DNA of 64,000 nucleotides from Halolactibacillus miurensis (GCF_900116255.1 NZ_FPAI01000011.1:28050-92049); one strand, 5' to 3'. Positions 1-10,522 are shown, counted from the first letter of the stretch. Numbers and translations are program-made. Notes: generated by a model not told the origin, from the letters alone.

Positions 1-501
1 CGCACGATTAAACAAAAAACAACACTTGAACCCAAAATTAAATGGCCGAATGATATCTTAATAAATGGTAAAAAACTTGCCGGTATTTTAACGGAGATGC
101 AAGCAGAACAAGACCAAATTCATTATATGGTGATTGGTGTAGGTGTAAATATTAATCAACGGCTGGATGAGTTTCCAGAAGACCTCCGTGATACGGTGAC
201 ATCACTCATGATTGAAACGGATGAACGCTTTAAGCGGCGTTATTTTATTCAAGACTTCTTAAAACATTTTGAAACCTTATACCGCACCCTATTAACGGAC
301 GGGTTTGATTCGATTAAAGATGAATGGGAACAGCACGCTTTCAGGCGAGGTGAGACATTAACTTACCGATTGGGTGACAAAGAAAAAAGTGGCGTCTTTG
401 TTGGCATTCATGAGACCGGGGCGTTGCTTATTAAAAATGGAGATCAAACCGATCGATTGTATTCAGCAGACATTCACTGGTTTGAAGGAGGTCACACATG
501 A
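1..501 (+). CDS. birA: BirA C-terminal part (biotin-protein ligase / biotin repressor), 5' truncated by window edge
   Basis: Biotin-[acetyl-CoA carboxylase] ligase makes biotinyl-AMP and attaches biotin to carboxylase carrier domains; in Bacillus it also represses biotin synthesis. The reading frame is open from base 1 and shows the ligase motif [17 protein letters not shown] (bases about 40-90), followed by the core strand IGVGVNIN and the small C-terminal SH3-like domain. The N-terminal HTH and the GRGRxGR biotin-binding loop lie outside the window, so it cannot be said whether this is a bifunctional BirA. Its stop overlaps the panB start by ATGA, as expected for translational coupling. The birA-panBCD order is that of B. 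subtilis. Confidence 0.93.
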   Translation, partial: RTIKQKTTLEPKIKWPNDILINGKKLAGILTEMQAEQDQIHYMVIGVGVNINQRLDEFPEDLRDTVTSLMIETDERFKRRYFIQDFLKHFETLYRTLLTDGFDSIKDEWEQHAFRRGETLTYRLGDKEKSGVFVGIHETGALLIKNGDQTDRLYSADIHWFEGGHT

Positions 502-1325
502 AAACGATTCTTGATTTTTATCAGATGAAACAAAACCGAGAGAAGGCTGTGATGATTACCGCTTATGATTATCCGTCAGCAAAAATGGTTGAACAATCAG
601 GCGCAGACTTAATTTTAGTGGGGGATTCATTAGGCATGGTGATGCTAGGGTATGACTCAACAACCGATGTTACGCTTAGTGATATGGTTCATCATGCGAA
701 AGCGGTTAGACGCGGGGCAAAAGAGACCTTTATTGTCGTGGATATGCCCTTTATGAGTTACCATATTTCAGTTGAAGACGGATTAATGAATGCCAAAAAA
801 CTGTTTCAAGCATCACAAGCACAAGCGTTAAAATTAGAAGGTGCAAGTGAGATGGTGTTAACGTTAACGAAACGTTTAACTGAAGCAGGGATTCCGGTCG
901 TGAGTCATCTCGGACTGACCCCGCAATCAGTCCATGTGATGGGCGGCTTTAAAGTTCAAGGAAAAGACAAGCAATCAGCCGAAAAGTTGATAGAAGACGC
1001 AAAAAAGGTCGAACAACACGGCGCTGTCATGTGTGTATTAGAAGGTATTCCAGCCCCGCTAGCTGATAAAATTACGTCAGCGTTAACAATTCCGACGATC
1101 GGTATTGGCGCAAGTTTAAGCTGTGATGGTCAAGTTCTTGTTTATCATGACTTGTTGCAGTATGGGACGAGTCGCTTAGCGAGATTTGTGAAACCTTACG
1201 CAGATTTAAATCTGACCATTAATCAAGCGCTTAGTACCTTTGTGAGAGAGGTTAAACAGACACAGTTTCCTGAGGAAAAACATACCTATCAGTTAAATGA
1301 AGGTGTGTCGTTAGAGGAGGAATGA
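498..1325 (+). CDS. panB: 3-methyl-2-oxobutanoate hydroxymethyltransferase
   Basis: First committed enzyme of pantothenate synthesis: transfers a hydroxymethyl group from 5,10-methylene-THF to 2-oxoisovalerate to give ketopantoate. The 275-residue protein has the family length, the early motif [17 protein letters not shown], the [15 protein letters not shown] metal/substrate loop, and the [17 protein letters not shown] segment near residue 200. An AAGGAGG-type ribosome site lies just before the ATG inside the end of birA. It is the second gene of a birA-panB-panC-panD run with overlapping ends, so the genes are very probably co-transcribed. Identification is secure. Confidence 0.97.
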   Translation: MKTILDFYQMKQNREKAVMITAYDYPSAKMVEQSGADLILVGDSLGMVMLGYDSTTDVTLSDMVHHAKAVRRGAKETFIVVDMPFMSYHISVEDGLMNAKKLFQASQAQALKLEGASEMVLTLTKRLTEAGIPVVSHLGLTPQSVHVMGGFKVQGKDKQSAEKLIEDAKKVEQHGAVMCVLEGIPAPLADKITSALTIPTIGIGASLSCDGQVLVYHDLLQYGTSRLARFVKPYADLNLTINQALSTFVREVKQTQFPEEKHTYQLNEGVSLEEE

Positions 1326-1330
1326 GTCCG

Positions 1331-2188
1331 ATGGAAATGATCTACACGATTGATGACTTGAAGCGCTATGTGAAAGGAAAACAAGACGCTAATCAGACGA
1401 TTGGCTTTGTGCCAACGATGGGGTATTTACATGAGGGGCATACGACATTAATTGACTATGCGAGAGAAGAAAATGACGTGGTTGTGGTTAGCGTGTTTGT
1501 TAATCCCCTCCAGTTTAATGACCCACATGATTTAGAGGCGTACCCTCGGAGTGAGGCCCATGACACAAACATCTGCGCCGCACAGGATGTCGATGTTTTA
1601 TTTATGCCACATGCACGTGAGATGTACCCATTGGAAATAGGGGTGACGATGACTTTAACGAAACGCATGGGGGTCCTCTGTGACCGCACGAGACCCGGAC
1701 ACTTCGGTGGTGTACTGACGGTGTTAACTAAATTATTTCATCTCGTTGAGCCAACCCGTGTCTATTTCGGTTTAAAAGATGCCCAACAAGTGGCTGTCGT
1801 TGATTTATTAATTCAAGACTTTAATTTTAATATCATCTTACGACAGATCCCAACCGTCAGGGAACCTGATGGATTAGCGAAAAGTAGCCGTAATGTTCAT
1901 CTCAGTGCTGACGAACGTCTTGAAGCCCCGCTGATTTATCAAGCGCTTAGTGAGGCAAGGACAATGATCACTAACGGTGAACGGAATCAACAGATCATTC
2001 TGTCACATGTTCAGGCTGTTATCAATCAAAGTCGTCACGCTGAGATTGATTATATTGAACTGTTGAGTTATCCTCAATTAGAAGCCTTAACATCATTAAA
2101 AGGACAGGTGATTCTCGCCTGTGCGGTTAAGTTTGAAAAAGCGAGATTAATTGATAACGTCATTATTGACATGAAGCTTGATGCTTAA
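1331..2188 (+). CDS. panC: Pantothenate synthetase (pantoate-beta-alanine ligase)
   Basis: ATP-dependent condensation of pantoate with beta-alanine. Family signatures are visible: VPTMGYLHEGH (HIGH-like nucleotide-binding motif), VSVFVNPLQF, PGHFGGVLTVLTKLF, YFGLKDAQQ and AKSSRNVHLS (KMSKS-like). An ATG at 1322 also exists, but the GGAGG at 1316-1320 is only one base from it and about ten bases from the ATG at 1331, so 1331 is chosen (285 residues, normal length). It lies directly behind panB and supplies the product of the pathway together with panD, which makes its beta-alanine substrate. Confidence 0.96.
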   Translation: MEMIYTIDDLKRYVKGKQDANQTIGFVPTMGYLHEGHTTLIDYAREENDVVVVSVFVNPLQFNDPHDLEAYPRSEAHDTNICAAQDVDVLFMPHAREMYPLEIGVTMTLTKRMGVLCDRTRPGHFGGVLTVLTKLFHLVEPTRVYFGLKDAQQVAVVDLLIQDFNFNIILRQIPTVREPDGLAKSSRNVHLSADERLEAPLIYQALSEARTMITNGERNQQIILSHVQAVINQSRHAEIDYIELLSYPQLEALTSLKGQVILACAVKFEKARLIDNVIIDMKLDA

Positions 2189-2266
2189 AAACAATCAAGC
2201 TAACAATCAATGAATGCATGACACAAAAAAAACATGACATCCACATCAAAGAAGGGATCGATCATT

Positions 2267-2653
2267 ATGTTTCGTACGCTAATGAAAGGTAAGTTACACC
2301 GCGCCCGTGTCACGGAAGCTAACTTAAATTATGTGGGTAGCATCACGATTGATCAAGCGCTTATGGAAGCGATTGATTTGCTACCCCATGAGAAAGTCCA
2401 AATAGTCAACAATAATAATGGTGCACGCCTTGAAACGTATGTCATTCCTGGTAAGAGACACAGTGGTGTCATTTGTTTAAACGGGGCTGCAAGTCGATTG
2501 GTTCAACCAGGGGATATTGTGATTATCGTTAGTTATGCGCTCGTATCAGAAGAAGACTTAACGACATTTACACCTAAAGTTGCCATTTTAAATGAAGACA
2601 ATACGATTAAAGAGATGATTGACCAAGAAGCCCCACGCACCATTATTGAGTAA
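2267..2653 (+). CDS. panD: Aspartate 1-decarboxylase proenzyme
   Basis: Pyruvoyl-dependent decarboxylase making beta-alanine from L-aspartate. The protein of 128 residues starts [18 protein letters not shown] and contains the self-cleavage site YVGSITID, where the Ser after Gly becomes the pyruvoyl group of the alpha chain. An upstream in-frame codon at 2234 was rejected because the family always begins at MFRT/MLRT and a GAAGGG ribosome site precedes 2267. Gene order after panC matches B. subtilis. It completes the three-gene pantothenate set. Confidence 0.96.
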   Translation: MFRTLMKGKLHRARVTEANLNYVGSITIDQALMEAIDLLPHEKVQIVNNNNGARLETYVIPGKRHSGVICLNGAASRLVQPGDIVIIVSYALVSEEDLTTFTPKVAILNEDNTIKEMIDQEAPRTIIE

Positions 2654-2694
2654 ACATGAGTGTCACGTGAAAACTATGATTGAAGGTGAGCGAG

Positions 2695-5349
2695 ATGACG
2701 ACATTTGCGGTTGTCGATTTAGAAACAACAGGAAACCAAAAACAAGATCGAATCATTGAAATCGGGATTGTCATCTATCGCGATCAACAGATTGTCAAAA
2801 CGTATCAAACCCTTATTAATCCGCATAGACATATTTCTCGGTTTATCGAACATTTAACGGGTATTAATAATGCGATGGTGATGGATCAACCGACATTCGA
2901 AGAAGTAGCGAATGATATTCATCATTTATTTGATGAAGCTTATTTTGTTGCGCATAATGTGCCGTTTGACTTAGGTTTTTTAAATCAAGAATTTGCCCGT
3001 GTTGGTCTTGAAAAACTTAACGTCAAAACATTGGATACGGTCGAACTAAGTCGCATGATGTTGCCAAAAGCTCCAGGATTTAAGTTGAATCAACTGGCTC
3101 AATTTTTAGCACTGACCCATGATGATCCCCATCGAGCCCTATCAGATGCCTATGTGACAACCGAATTATTAAAGGTGTTATTAAGTGAGTTAACGCAATT
3201 ACCAAAGACGACCTTAAAGAAATTGTTGCCGTTAGCTGAGAAGTTGAAAAGTGATGTGATTCCAATCATTCATGACAGCCTTAATAAACCGCAAGCGGAT
3301 CTAATTAAAGAGACAGAGGATCCATATGATTATCATTATGGTTTAGCGATTAAACGTGTCACTGACATCAAACCGAATCGATCTGAACCGATAACGCAAT
3401 CGTTTGGTGACTGGCTAGATACATTTGAGACGGCGTTTAATGTACCACTTCGTCTCGGTCAACGCGAAATGAGTGAAGCGATTTATCATGCCTTTGTGAC
3501 GCAATCATCGGCGTTGATAGAAGCGGGAACAGGAATAGGTAAAACGATGAGTTATCTCCTTGCGGCTATCTACTTTGCTAAAACATCAAAGGAGAAAGTG
3601 TTTATAAGTACCTATTTAAAGCAGCTTCAAAAACAGGTGCTACATGAAGAAGTACCCAAAATATTGGCTCATCTCTCTGAAACGTGTCAGATTGAAGTGT
3701 TAAAAGGGAAAAATCAATATGTAAGTTTAAAACGTTTTAGTGAGTGGATTGTGAAAACGGATAATGACCACTATGACTTTACTTTAACAAAAGCGATTGT
3801 CCTTATTTGGTTAACGAAAACAGAAACGGGTGATGTTGATGAAATTCAATTACCTCGGAGTGGGTATCAATTGTTTCATCAATTTTCTCACCGCTTTGAT
3901 ACAGATGAAATACAAGCCTTTAGTTATTATGAACATAAACTAGCCCAAATCGAAGTAGCAGATATCGTTATCGTTAACCATGCGCTTATGCATCAATTGA
4001 TTCTGCAAGATAACATGCCTCTCAATCGACTGATTATTGATGAGGCGCATCACTTACCAGAAGTGATTGAGCAAGAAGAAGGGTTAATGTTTCACTCTCA
4101 AGCGATTCATGCCTTTTTAAATCAAGTGGTGCATCGTTTAAAGACATTTGATGTGTTAGATAGCAAGATGAAAGCCGCTATTGAAGATATAAAATATGAT
4201 TATCAATGTTTCATTGATTACGCCCGTCAGTTTATGACCCATCACATGACAGCGGAACGATCAAAGAAGATGGTTACGATTGACCCGTCAGCTGCTGCGT
4301 TTGCAACGATGAAGGTAATGTATGAACGGTTTAAATTGTTGCTTGACGACCTACTTAAAGACGTTTATCGTACCCCACATCCGTTGATTCGGGAAGAGCT
4401 CACACCGATTGTTTCAGCCTTTTTGGCACCGTACAACCAATTTTTTATCGAGGATTCCACAGATGCTGTGTATTGGTTAGAAATGGATTTGACTCATCAG
4501 CAACAGCCGATCAGGTTTTATAAAAAACCAGTCGATATTAGTGAGACTGTGAATCGCTATTACTTTACTAAAGAGCGATCAGTCATTTTAACGAGTGCGA
4601 CATTAACGGTGAATCATCGCTTTGATTATTTACAAGACCAATTAGGGATTGAAAAACCAATCAATACGTATCGCTTTCCAGCACTATATCCGACTGAGGA
4701 CAACGTTCAAGTCCTTGTCCCAAATGATTTTCCGCGTCTTGATAATCGTGAAACGACCGCTTATATTGAGGCGTTAAGTGAACTTGTTTTTTCTTTAGCC
4801 GATCTAACTAAAGGACGTATGTTGATTTTATTTAATTCTTATCACATGTTAAAAGAGACGTATGCGTTATTAGAAGAACTGTTTCAAGATGATTACGTCT
4901 TAATTGCTCAAGGAATCTCAAGCGGGAGTCATGAAAAATTAAAGAAACATTTCCAACAAACAGACCAAGCTATATTGCTCGGAACCCATGCCTTTTGGGA
5001 AGGGTTAGATATCCCGGGTGATGATTTGAAATGCGTTGTCATTGCTCGATTACCGTTTCAATCACCGAGCCAGCCAGTCATTGAAGCAAAATTGAAGCGA
5101 ATAGAAAGCAACGGTCAATCAGGTTTTTATTGCTATTCATTACCTGATGCGGTTATTCGCTTTAAACAAGGTTTTGGAAGATTAATTCGTCATGAAACAG
5201 ATATAGGTATCGTTGTCGTGACAGATGATCGCCTGGTAACGAAAAGTTATGGTCGAACATTTATTGAATCGCTACCGTCAGTACCTGTCTTTCATCGACG
5301 TACGACAGAATTGTTAGACATGGCTCAAACATTCTTGAGTGACAAGTAA
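2695..5349 (+). CDS. dinG: DinG-type 3'-5' exonuclease / helicase-like protein
   Basis: Superfamily 2 XPD-like ATPase fused to an N-terminal DEDD exonuclease domain, the Gram-positive form of DinG (B. subtilis YpvA). The exonuclease part is at residues about 1-170 (FAVVDLETTG, then HNVPFDLGFLN and HRALSDAYVT). The helicase part has Walker A EAGTGIGKT near residue 280, the DEAH box IIDEAHHL, and late motifs GTHAFWEGLDIPGD and GRLIRHETD. No cysteine cluster for an Fe-S domain is obvious, as in other Gram-positive DinG proteins, which act mainly as exonucleases. The start at 2695 (ATG, AAGGTGAG upstream) is preferred over an upstream TTG. The role is presumably DNA repair or nucleic-acid processing. 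Confidence 0.93.
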   Translation: MTTFAVVDLETTGNQKQDRIIEIGIVIYRDQQIVKTYQTLINPHRHISRFIEHLTGINNAMVMDQPTFEEVANDIHHLFDEAYFVAHNVPFDLGFLNQEFARVGLEKLNVKTLDTVELSRMMLPKAPGFKLNQLAQFLALTHDDPHRALSDAYVTTELLKVLLSELTQLPKTTLKKLLPLAEKLKSDVIPIIHDSLNKPQADLIKETEDPYDYHYGLAIKRVTDIKPNRSEPITQSFGDWLDTFETAFNVPLRLGQREMSEAIYHAFVTQSSALIEAGTGIGKTMSYLLAAIYFAKTSKEKVFISTYLKQLQKQVLHEEVPKILAHLSETCQIEVLKGKNQYVSLKRFSEWIVKTDNDHYDFTLTKAIVLIWLTKTETGDVDEIQLPRSGYQLFHQFSHRFDTDEIQAFSYYEHKLAQIEVADIVIVNHALMHQLILQDNMPLNRLIIDEAHHLPEVIEQEEGLMFHSQAIHAFLNQVVHRLKTFDVLDSKMKAAIEDIKYDYQCFIDYARQFMTHHMTAERSKKMVTIDPSAAAFATMKVMYERFKLLLDDLLKDVYRTPHPLIREELTPIVSAFLAPYNQFFIEDSTDAVYWLEMDLTHQQQPIRFYKKPVDISETVNRYYFTKERSVILTSATLTVNHRFDYLQDQLGIEKPINTYRFPALYPTEDNVQVLVPNDFPRLDNRETTAYIEALSELVFSLADLTKGRMLILFNSYHMLKETYALLEELFQDDYVLIAQGISSGSHEKLKKHFQQTDQAILLGTHAFWEGLDIPGDDLKCVVIARLPFQSPSQPVIEAKLKRIESNGQSGFYCYSLPDAVIRFKQGFGRLIRHETDIGIVVVTDDRLVTKSYGRTFIESLPSVPVFHRRTTELLDMAQTFLSDK

Positions 5350-5480
5350 AGAGGTAAAAAACATGGAGAAATCTTAAAAAAGCCTCGATAAGCATTATGT
5401 TTCCTTAGAAAACCTGCTATAATATAACAAGGTTTATCATTACTTGTCATAAACACAAAATAACTAAAGGTTGGGATACA

Positions 5481-5654
5481 ATGCGTAATGAAAAAATAGA
5501 AACATTATCAACGGTTAAGTTACAGAACAACCCAGAACTCTATAAAATAGTTGATAGTTTGAACCGGACATTAAAGGATGATGATTTGATGTTTGGTTTA
5601 GCACTAGATGAGGATGACGATGAGACAGCAATCTTCACAATTTATCGAACTTAA
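5481..5654 (+). CDS. ypmA: YpmA-like small conserved protein
   Basis: A 57-residue reading frame that starts MRNEKIETLSTVKL and ends FTIYRT, closely resembling B. subtilis YpmA in length, in the central LMFGLALDED segment and in the C-terminus. Position between dinG and ypmB is also conserved. It is preceded by AAAGGTTGGG and a TATAAT element near 5415. Function is unknown; the protein is acidic in its second half. It overlaps the start of ypmB by about 35 bases in another frame. Confidence 0.85.
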   Translation: MRNEKIETLSTVKLQNNPELYKIVDSLNRTLKDDDLMFGLALDEDDDETAIFTIYRT

Positions 5655-6144
5655 TTACTTTAAAATTGTTGTCAGTATTTTATTACTTATAGGTTTATTC
5701 AGCGTTGGTTATAGCATTCATCTGTACGGTGTCATTCGCGATCATGAAGACCAAGGGTTTGAACAATCGATCGCACGTGTAAAAGAAGCTTATGACCCAT
5801 CAACGATTGAAGAGGTGACTCGTTATCACGGGGAAGTCTTTTATCATGTGATTCACACACGTGATGAAGAAAGTGTCACCTATTACTTTGTGAATCAAAC
5901 AGATGAAACGGCCGCGATTACCACTTACACAGTGGCATCTAATGACCCACTTCAGCCAATGATAGCAACATTTAAGTCTGAAAGACCGACCAACAAAGTG
6001 ATTCGTGTGAACGTAGGTTTAAGACAGCAAGTACCGATTGTTGAAATCGTTTCAACCACAACATCTGGTACAGTTCGTTATGATTATTACCGATTAACCG
6101 ATGGTACATATGAAAGTGGCTTAACCTTAAATAATGTGAACTAA
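5620..6144 (+). CDS. ypmB: YpmB-like membrane-anchored protein (PepSY-type)
   Basis: A 174-residue protein with one N-terminal membrane segment (residues about 15-38, rich in I, L, V, F) and an extracytoplasmic remainder. Length and position between ypmA and aspB match B. subtilis YpmB, a DUF5590/PepSY-type protein of unknown function; direct sequence similarity is weak, so the name rests largely on synteny. Three ATG codons (5608, 5614, 5620) are possible; 5620 gives a short positively charged head before the membrane segment. It overlaps ypmA, so translation is probably coupled. Confidence 0.75.
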   Translation: MRQQSSQFIELNYFKIVVSILLLIGLFSVGYSIHLYGVIRDHEDQGFEQSIARVKEAYDPSTIEEVTRYHGEVFYHVIHTRDEESVTYYFVNQTDETAAITTYTVASNDPLQPMIATFKSERPTNKVIRVNVGLRQQVPIVEIVSTTTSGTVRYDYYRLTDGTYESGLTLNNVN

Positions 6145-6158
6145 GGAAAGGTGATTAT

Positions 6159-7346
6159 ATGCAATTAGCAAAACGTGTACAAACACTGACGCCCTCCACA
6201 ACTTTAGCAATTACCGCAAAAGCGAAGGCACTAAAAGACAGTGGACATGATGTGATTGGTTTAGGCGCAGGTGAACCTGACTTTAATACGCCCGAATATA
6301 TTATCGAAGCCGCAGAGCGTGCCATGCGCAGTGGTTTAACGCGTTACACGCCATCGGGTGGTATTTTGCCACTTAGAGAAGCGATTGCACGTAAAATGTT
6401 AAAAGATCAAGGCATTGATTATGACGCCGATCAAGTCGTTGTGACAACTGGTGCCAAACATGCGTTGTATACCTTATTTCAAGTGTTGTTAAATCCTGGT
6501 GACGAAGTCATCGTACCTGCTCCTTATTGGGTCAGTTATCCGGAACAAATTAAGCTTGCTGAAGGTGAACCTGTGTTTGTTTTAGGTAAAGAGGCGAATC
6601 AGTTTAAATTAACGCCCGAACAATTAGAACAAGCCATCACCGAAAAAACACGAGCGGTTATTATTAATTCCCCGAGTAACCCAACAGGAATGATGTATAC
6701 AAGAGACGAATTAATGGCCCTAGGCAAAGTCTGTATCAAACATAATATTATCATTGTATCAGATGAAATATATGAGAAGTTGATCTATACAGACCAGCCA
6801 CATGTTTCCATTGCCTCATTATCAGAACAACTAAAAAAACAAACCGTGATCATCAATGGTGTGTCAAAATCACATGCGATGACGGGGTGGCGAATTGGTT
6901 ATGCGGTCGGGCGGAAAACAATCATTAAGGCGATGACAAATCTGTGTAGTCATTCAACATCTAATCCGACAACAATTAGTCAATATGCTGCGTTAGCTGC
7001 CTATACTCATGAAGAAGAAGAGATTACTCAAATGGTTGCCTCATTTAACGAAAGATTAGCGTACACATACGATTTATTAACACGTGTGCCTGGTATGACT
7101 TGTGTTAAACCGCACGGAGCGTTTTATTTGTTCCCGAATGTAGAAAAAGCGATTGACATGTGTGGTTTTAGTGATGTCGAAGAATTTTCAACAGCTCTGC
7201 TAGAAGAAGAACAAGTGGCTGTGATTCCGGGTACTGGTTTTGGCGCACCGAAAAATATCCGAATATCGTACGTGATTAAGAAAAGTCAATTAGAAGATGC
7301 GATGATCCGCATGACCCGCTTTATTGAGCGGCATGCAAAAATATAA
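6159..7346 (+). CDS. aspB: Aspartate aminotransferase (class I/II PLP enzyme)
   Basis: Transfers the amino group between aspartate and 2-oxoglutarate. The 395-residue protein begins with [16 protein letters not shown] and shows the PLP-lysine motif [15 protein letters not shown], the Asn-Pro substrate-side motif [11 protein letters not shown] and the SDEIYEKL segment that holds the PLP ring. It starts at an ATG after GGAAAGGTGATT. Downstream asnS uses aspartate, and the aspB-asnS pairing is conserved in Bacillus. The 3' end overlaps nothing essential; asnS begins 26 bases later. Confidence 0.96.
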   Translation: MQLAKRVQTLTPSTTLAITAKAKALKDSGHDVIGLGAGEPDFNTPEYIIEAAERAMRSGLTRYTPSGGILPLREAIARKMLKDQGIDYDADQVVVTTGAKHALYTLFQVLLNPGDEVIVPAPYWVSYPEQIKLAEGEPVFVLGKEANQFKLTPEQLEQAITEKTRAVIINSPSNPTGMMYTRDELMALGKVCIKHNIIIVSDEIYEKLIYTDQPHVSIASLSEQLKKQTVIINGVSKSHAMTGWRIGYAVGRKTIIKAMTNLCSHSTSNPTTISQYAALAAYTHEEEEITQMVASFNERLAYTYDLLTRVPGMTCVKPHGAFYLFPNVEKAIDMCGFSDVEEFSTALLEEEQVAVIPGTGFGAPKNIRISYVIKKSQLEDAMIRMTRFIERHAKI

Positions 7347-7371
7347 GAGAGAGATTTTGGAGGGAAGTTTG

Positions 7372-8664
7372 TTGAAAACAACCATTAGTAAAGTAAATGA
7401 ACATTTAAATGAAGAAGTAAAAATGGGCGCTTGGCTTAGTAACAAGCGTTCAAGTGGTAAGATTGCTTTCTTACAATTACGCGATGGCACAGGGTTTATT
7501 CAGGGTGTTGTCGTTAAAGCAGCGGTATCAGAAGAAGTCTTTAACTTAGCGAAATCTTTGACACAAGAATCATCGGTTTATGTGACAGGAACAATTGTAG
7601 AAGATACGCGCTCGCCTTTTGGTTATGAAATGCAAGTCACTGACCTTGAACTCATTCATGAATCCGTTGATTTCCCTATCACGCCAAAAGAACACGGGAC
7701 CGAGTTTTTAATGGACCACCGTCACCTTTGGTTACGTTCAAAACGACAACATGCGGTGATGAAGATTCGCAATGAAATTATTCGCGCGACTTACGAATTC
7801 TATAATAAAGAAGGTTTCATTAAGATTGATCCACCTATCTTAACAGGTTCTGCAGCGGAAGGGACAACGGAACTCTTCCATACCCAATACTTTGATGAAG
7901 AAGCCTACCTATCTCAAAGTGGTCAACTTTATATGGAAGCAGCCGCAATGGCCTTTGGGAAAGTTTTTTCATTCGGACCAACGTTCCGTGCAGAAAAATC
8001 AAAAACACGTCGTCACTTGATTGAATTCTGGATGATTGAACCTGAAATGGCCTTTATGGAACATGAAGAAAGTTTACAAGTACAAGAACAATACGTGAGT
8101 TACTTAGCGCAATCTGTTGTTGAAAACTGTGCGCTGGAGCTTGATATTTTAGAGCGCGATGTTGACAAATTAAAACAAATACAAGCGCCATTCCCACGTA
8201 TTACGTATGATGAAGCCGTTGAATTATTAAAAGATAAAGGCTTTGATGATATTGAGTGGGGAGAAGACTTTGGCTCACCTCATGAAACAGCGATTGCCGA
8301 AAGTTTTGATAAACCTGTCTTTATTACGCATTATCCAAAAGATATTAAAGCTTTCTATATGAAGCCAGACCCAACCAACGAAGCGGTTGTGCTTTGTGCC
8401 GATTTAATCGCACCGGAAGGCTATGGTGAAATTATCGGAGGCTCACAACGGATTGATGATTTAGACTTAATGAAACAACGTTATGAGGAACATAACTTAT
8501 CAGGTGATGCTTACCAGTGGTATTTAGAATTGCGTCAATACGGTTCAGTGCCACACGCTGGTTTTGGTTTAGGATTAGAGCGAACCGTTGCTTGGTTTAG
8601 TGGGGTTGAGCACGTACGTGAGACGATTCCATTCCCACGTTTATTAAACCGTCTGTATCCATAA
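7372..8664 (+). CDS. asnS: Asparaginyl-tRNA synthetase
   Basis: Class IIb synthetase charging tRNA-Asn. The start is a TTG at 7372, with GGAGGGAAG eight to twelve bases upstream and an N-terminus [18 protein letters not shown] that aligns to B. subtilis AsnS; the open frame further upstream is coding shadow of aspB. Domains: OB-fold anticodon-binding domain ([20 protein letters not shown], residues about 15-100), then the class II core with [16 protein letters not shown] (motif 2) and [12 protein letters not shown] (motif 3). 430 residues, the usual length. A factor-independent terminator follows. Confidence 0.96.
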   Translation: MKTTISKVNEHLNEEVKMGAWLSNKRSSGKIAFLQLRDGTGFIQGVVVKAAVSEEVFNLAKSLTQESSVYVTGTIVEDTRSPFGYEMQVTDLELIHESVDFPITPKEHGTEFLMDHRHLWLRSKRQHAVMKIRNEIIRATYEFYNKEGFIKIDPPILTGSAAEGTTELFHTQYFDEEAYLSQSGQLYMEAAAMAFGKVFSFGPTFRAEKSKTRRHLIEFWMIEPEMAFMEHEESLQVQEQYVSYLAQSVVENCALELDILERDVDKLKQIQAPFPRITYDEAVELLKDKGFDDIEWGEDFGSPHETAIAESFDKPVFITHYPKDIKAFYMKPDPTNEAVVLCADLIAPEGYGEIIGGSQRIDDLDLMKQRYEEHNLSGDAYQWYLELRQYGSVPHAGFGLGLERTVAWFSGVEHVRETIPFPRLLNRLYP

Positions 8665-8685
8665 GCTTATATGTGACCATAAATA

Positions 8686-8714
8686 AAAACCCTCGGATCT
8701 TGTCCGGGGGTTTT
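8686..8714 (+). terminator. Terminator after asnS
   Basis: Stem CCCTCGGA / TCCGGGGG with a four-base loop followed by TTTT. It separates aspB-asnS from dnaD. Confidence 0.8.
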
Positions 8715-8738
8715 CACCATCATGTGAATGGGGGAAGA

Positions 8739-9428
8739 ATGTTGAAACAACACTATGAACGATTTATGCGCGATCAACTCACGTTCTCGAAAAAACTCTT
8801 AACCGATTACCGTCAGATTGGTATGGATGAAACGGAAGTGATGGTTGTGCTGCAGCTGATCCGTTTCCAGGCTGAGAATACGATGTTTCCGACACCGTCT
8901 GAAATGGCTGAGGTGACAAATTACGATGATCAAGTCGTCAGTCGCAGTTTGCGCCAGCTCATGCAAAAGCATCTTATGACAATTGAAGAAACTGAAAATG
9001 GTGCTGGTATTGTTGATGAATACTACTCATTAGAGCCACTGTGGCAGACACTATACACAAAAGATGATAAGAAAAGTACGCAGCCAACGGATCAAAGTGT
9101 CGAAGTGTTTAAGCAGTTTGAGCGTGAGTTCGGTCGTGTGTTATCGCCAATTGAAATTGAAACCATTAATATTTGGTTAGATGAAGACCAGTATGATGTC
9201 CGTCTCATTCAACAAGCGTTAAGAGAGGCTGTCTTGTTAAGTAAACTTAACTTTAAGTATGTTGATCGTATTTTACAAGAGTGGCAGAAAAAAGGGATTA
9301 AAACGGTAGAGGCTGCTAAAAAAGCCGGCAAGAAATTTCACCAACAGTCGAATCAGCGCACAGAAAAGGCAAGAAAACGCACCGATCCATCTGTTTACTA
9401 TAATTGGCTAGATGAATCAGACGATTAA
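8739..9428 (+). CDS. dnaD: DnaD replication initiation / primosomal protein
   Basis: DnaD takes part in loading the replicative helicase at oriC and at restart sites with DnaA/DnaB/DnaI partners. The 229-residue protein has a winged-helix N-terminal domain (residues about 15-100, with TPSEMAEVTNYDDQVVSRSL) and the DnaB_2 C-terminal domain with the conserved run LNFKYVDRILQEW ahead of a basic tail (RTEKARKRTDP). The ATG at 8739 follows GGGGGAAG; an upstream in-frame start lies inside the terminator hairpin and was rejected. nth follows at 15 bases, as in B. subtilis. Confidence 0.93.
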   Translation: MLKQHYERFMRDQLTFSKKLLTDYRQIGMDETEVMVVLQLIRFQAENTMFPTPSEMAEVTNYDDQVVSRSLRQLMQKHLMTIEETENGAGIVDEYYSLEPLWQTLYTKDDKKSTQPTDQSVEVFKQFEREFGRVLSPIEIETINIWLDEDQYDVRLIQQALREAVLLSKLNFKYVDRILQEWQKKGIKTVEAAKKAGKKFHQQSNQRTEKARKRTDPSVYYNWLDESDD

Positions 9429-9443
9429 TGGAGGTGGCAAGTC

Positions 9444-10118
9444 GTGTTAACGAATAAACAAATACGGTTCGTCCTTGATACGATGGCTGAGATGTATCCT
9501 GATGCTTGGTGTGAATTAAAGCATGAGAATCCGTTTGAACTCGTCATTGCGGTCGCCCTATCAGCCCAGTGTACGGACCAACTCGTCAATAAAGTGACGG
9601 ATGCTCTCTTTAAAAAATATAAAACGCCTGAAGATTATTTAGCCGTGCCATTAGAAGAATTAGAACAAGACATAAAATCGATTGGCTTGTACCGGAACAA
9701 AGCAAAAAATATTCAAAAATTATCACAAAGAATTAAAGAAAATTTTAACGGTGAGGTGCCACGGACGCATGAAGAACTAGAATCTCTTGCAGGTGTTGGA
9801 CGAAAAACAGCGAATGTCGTTATGTCAGTGGCTTTTGGCGAACCAGCGATTGCAGTTGATACACACGTGGAACGTGTGTCTAAACGCTTAGGGATTGCCC
9901 GTTGGAAAGACTCGCCGTTAGAAGTAGAAAAAACACTGATGAAGAAAGTACCTAAAGACGAGTGGAGTGACACGCACCACCGGATGATTTTTTTCGGGCG
10001 TTACCACTGTAAGGCGAGACATCCTCAATGTGACACGTGTCCGTTACTCGACCTTTGCCGGGAAGGACAGAAACGTTTACGTAAAAAGGAGAGAGAACAT
10101 GCCAACAAATCGTCATGA
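9444..10118 (+). CDS. nth: Endonuclease III (DNA glycosylase/AP lyase)
   Basis: Base-excision repair enzyme removing oxidised pyrimidines. It carries the helix-hairpin-helix LESLAGVGRKTANVV with the catalytic Lys, the catalytic Asp in VDTHVERVSKRLG, and a C-terminal [4Fe-4S] loop with four Cys in CKARHPQCDTCPLLDLC (spacing C-x6-C-x2-C-x5-C). Translation starts at GTG 9444 behind GGAGGTGG. 224 residues, slightly longer than the 211-219 usual because of a basic tail (KRLRKKEREH). The following ypoC starts inside its end. Confidence 0.96.
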   Translation: MLTNKQIRFVLDTMAEMYPDAWCELKHENPFELVIAVALSAQCTDQLVNKVTDALFKKYKTPEDYLAVPLEELEQDIKSIGLYRNKAKNIQKLSQRIKENFNGEVPRTHEELESLAGVGRKTANVVMSVAFGEPAIAVDTHVERVSKRLGIARWKDSPLEVEKTLMKKVPKDEWSDTHHRMIFFGRYHCKARHPQCDTCPLLDLCREGQKRLRKKEREHANKSS

Positions 10119-10449
10119 GTTATTCAGTCGTTTTGATCAACAAAAACCTCATATCCAACAGTTATTTGATGCGCGTCAATTTAAAGAGGCGATTCAACCG
10201 ATGAGAGAGGCGATTCAATCATTTAAAGTGTTATTGTATGAGTTGAATCAAACGGATGATTTAACGAAAGATATGGATAGCCTTTCAATCAAGCCGATCA
10301 ACATTAAAGAACGGTTTGAGTATGTTGAAGGAAATCTAAAACAATACCATGCGTATTTACAACTCATCACGCTCTATGAAGAAGTAGAAAAGTTGTATGC
10401 TAAAGAAGCAATCAAACAAGCGATGAGACATCAACAGATACACCACTAA
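10099..10449 (+). CDS. ypoC: YpoC-like conserved protein
   Basis: A 116-residue, charged, probably helical protein that occupies the place of B. subtilis ypoC between nth and the ponA end. The ATG at 10099 has AAAAGGAGAG just upstream; the longer frame upstream is a shadow of nth. It contains no membrane segment or recognisable catalytic motif. Function is unknown. The assignment rests on position, length and general composition rather than on a diagnostic motif. Confidence 0.7.
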   Translation: MPTNRHELFSRFDQQKPHIQQLFDARQFKEAIQPMREAIQSFKVLLYELNQTDDLTKDMDSLSIKPINIKERFEYVEGNLKQYHAYLQLITLYEEVEKLYAKEAIKQAMRHQQIHH

Positions 10450-10453
10450 TATA

Positions 10454-10503
10454 AAAACATCCCCAGTTATCTCTTAGTATAAAAAGATATCTGGGGATGT
10501 TTT
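10454..10503. terminator. Bidirectional terminator between ypoC and ponA
   Basis: AAAACATCCCCAG pairs with CTGGGGATGTTTT across a 24-base centre. A/T tracts on both sides let it serve the convergent ypoC and ponA transcripts. Confidence 0.8.
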
Positions 10504-10522
10504 ATGTTAGTAATAAAGAGGA